A stretch of 5,386 bases of DNA from Eubacteriales Family XIII. Incertae Sedis bacterium (lineage in GTDB: Bacteria; Bacillota; Clostridia; Peptostreptococcales; Anaerovoracaceae), in NCBI GenBank assembly GCA_031289235.1, contig JAITPU010000068.1, positions 1 to 5,386 on the forward strand, read 5' to 3'. Of the stretch, positions 5,169 through 5,386 are shown piece by piece. The first letter of the stretch is position 1. Every line of letters starts with the position of its first letter. The notes under the pieces are model-generated. The model saw nothing but the letters and a program-made list of their open reading frames with translations, was not told the DNA's origin and did not search any database. Both the position numbers and the translations under genes were made by a program.

Positions 5169-5386
5169 TTTATCTCTCTCTTTCTTTACTTTTCACTTCA
5201 AAATTGTGAACCTCGAAACCTATTTTATTCTACTTCAGCACATTAAATTTATTAAAGCAGTCAACCAACAATACCATTGACAACGATTCTTGGGACGTTA
5301 CTATTCAAACATCGGCGGGGGGTCTCTGTCATCCTCTCCGGAACCGTGCTTACGCGCTTCGTGCGGGCGTTGCGCTCACTTCGCTC
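5169..5386. other. Non-coding leader upstream of the transporter genes
   Basis: No gene is visible here. The part nearest the transporter (5169-5290) is AT-rich. It contains TTGACT and TTGTTG boxes and AT-rich -10-like hexamers (TTTAAT, TAGAAT) on the minus strand, but no pair has both good matches and standard spacing; TTGTTG-N18-TTTAAT is the best spaced. A promoter for the two transporter genes is expected here but cannot be placed with confidence. Beyond about 5313 the composition switches to GC-rich repeat-like sequence. Confidence 0.5.
5313..5386. repeat. GC-rich REP-like intergenic sequence, cut by the window edge
   Basis: This stretch contains GCGC-tt-CG-tgcggg-CG-tt-GCGC (5354-5375), an inverted repeat with two symmetric mismatched TT pairs. 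It is followed by cacttcgctc, which on the minus strand gives repeated GAGCG words (GAGCGAAGTGAGCG). Words such as GTCATCCTC and GAGCGAAG are common in dispersed intergenic palindromic repeats of many bacteria. The right part is missing, so the element cannot be delimited or named. Confidence 0.35.

Overview
The window carries four complete protein genes, all on the minus strand, so they are transcribed from the right edge towards the left. In order of transcription they are: a polar amino-acid ABC transporter substrate-binding lipoprotein (5168-4212); its membrane permease (4208-3543); an iron-type alcohol/butanol dehydrogenase of the BdhA/YqhD type (3444-2269); and methionyl-tRNA synthetase metG (start best placed at 1991, end 39). 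A fifth gene probably starts at 39 in a TGATG overlap with the metG stop and runs off the left edge after 13 codons. No rRNA, tRNA, CRISPR array, transposase or phage gene was seen, and every long plus-strand reading frame lies antisense to one of these genes.

The organism looks like an anaerobic, fermentative bacterium that uses strong Shine-Dalgarno sites and AT-rich sigma-70-type promoters, with coding DNA of roughly balanced to moderately high GC. The MetG is the roughly 650-residue form with two CxxC pairs and a C-terminal tRNA-binding domain. Together with the BdhA-type dehydrogenase and the lipoprotein-anchored binding protein, this fits Bacillota (for example Negativicutes or Clostridia) or Synergistota. 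This placement is an inference from gene style only; no species can be named from the sequence.

Layout. Positions 5169-5386 are an AT-rich leader before the transporter, ending in GC-rich, REP-like sequence that is cut by the window edge. The transporter pair is tightly coupled (3 nt gap), but no ATPase gene accompanies it. The dehydrogenase has its own near-consensus promoter (TTGCCA-N18-TATAAT) starting 8 nt after the permease stop, a 12-nt palindrome over the predicted start site, and an excellent ribosome-binding site. The 2025-2268 gap holds GC-rich hairpins, including a 58-nt nested inverted repeat, then a Rho-independent-like terminator whose T-tract merges into the metG promoter (extended -10, TGCTATACT).

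Together the genes cover amino-acid uptake, NAD(P)H-linked aldehyde reduction or alcohol oxidation, and methionine charging for translation. They are neighbours with separate promoters rather than one pathway. The most unusual feature is a 42-bp in-frame tandem duplication (14 residues) in the substrate-binding protein, whose copies differ only by transitions. I found no convincing evidence for an undescribed multi-gene system here.
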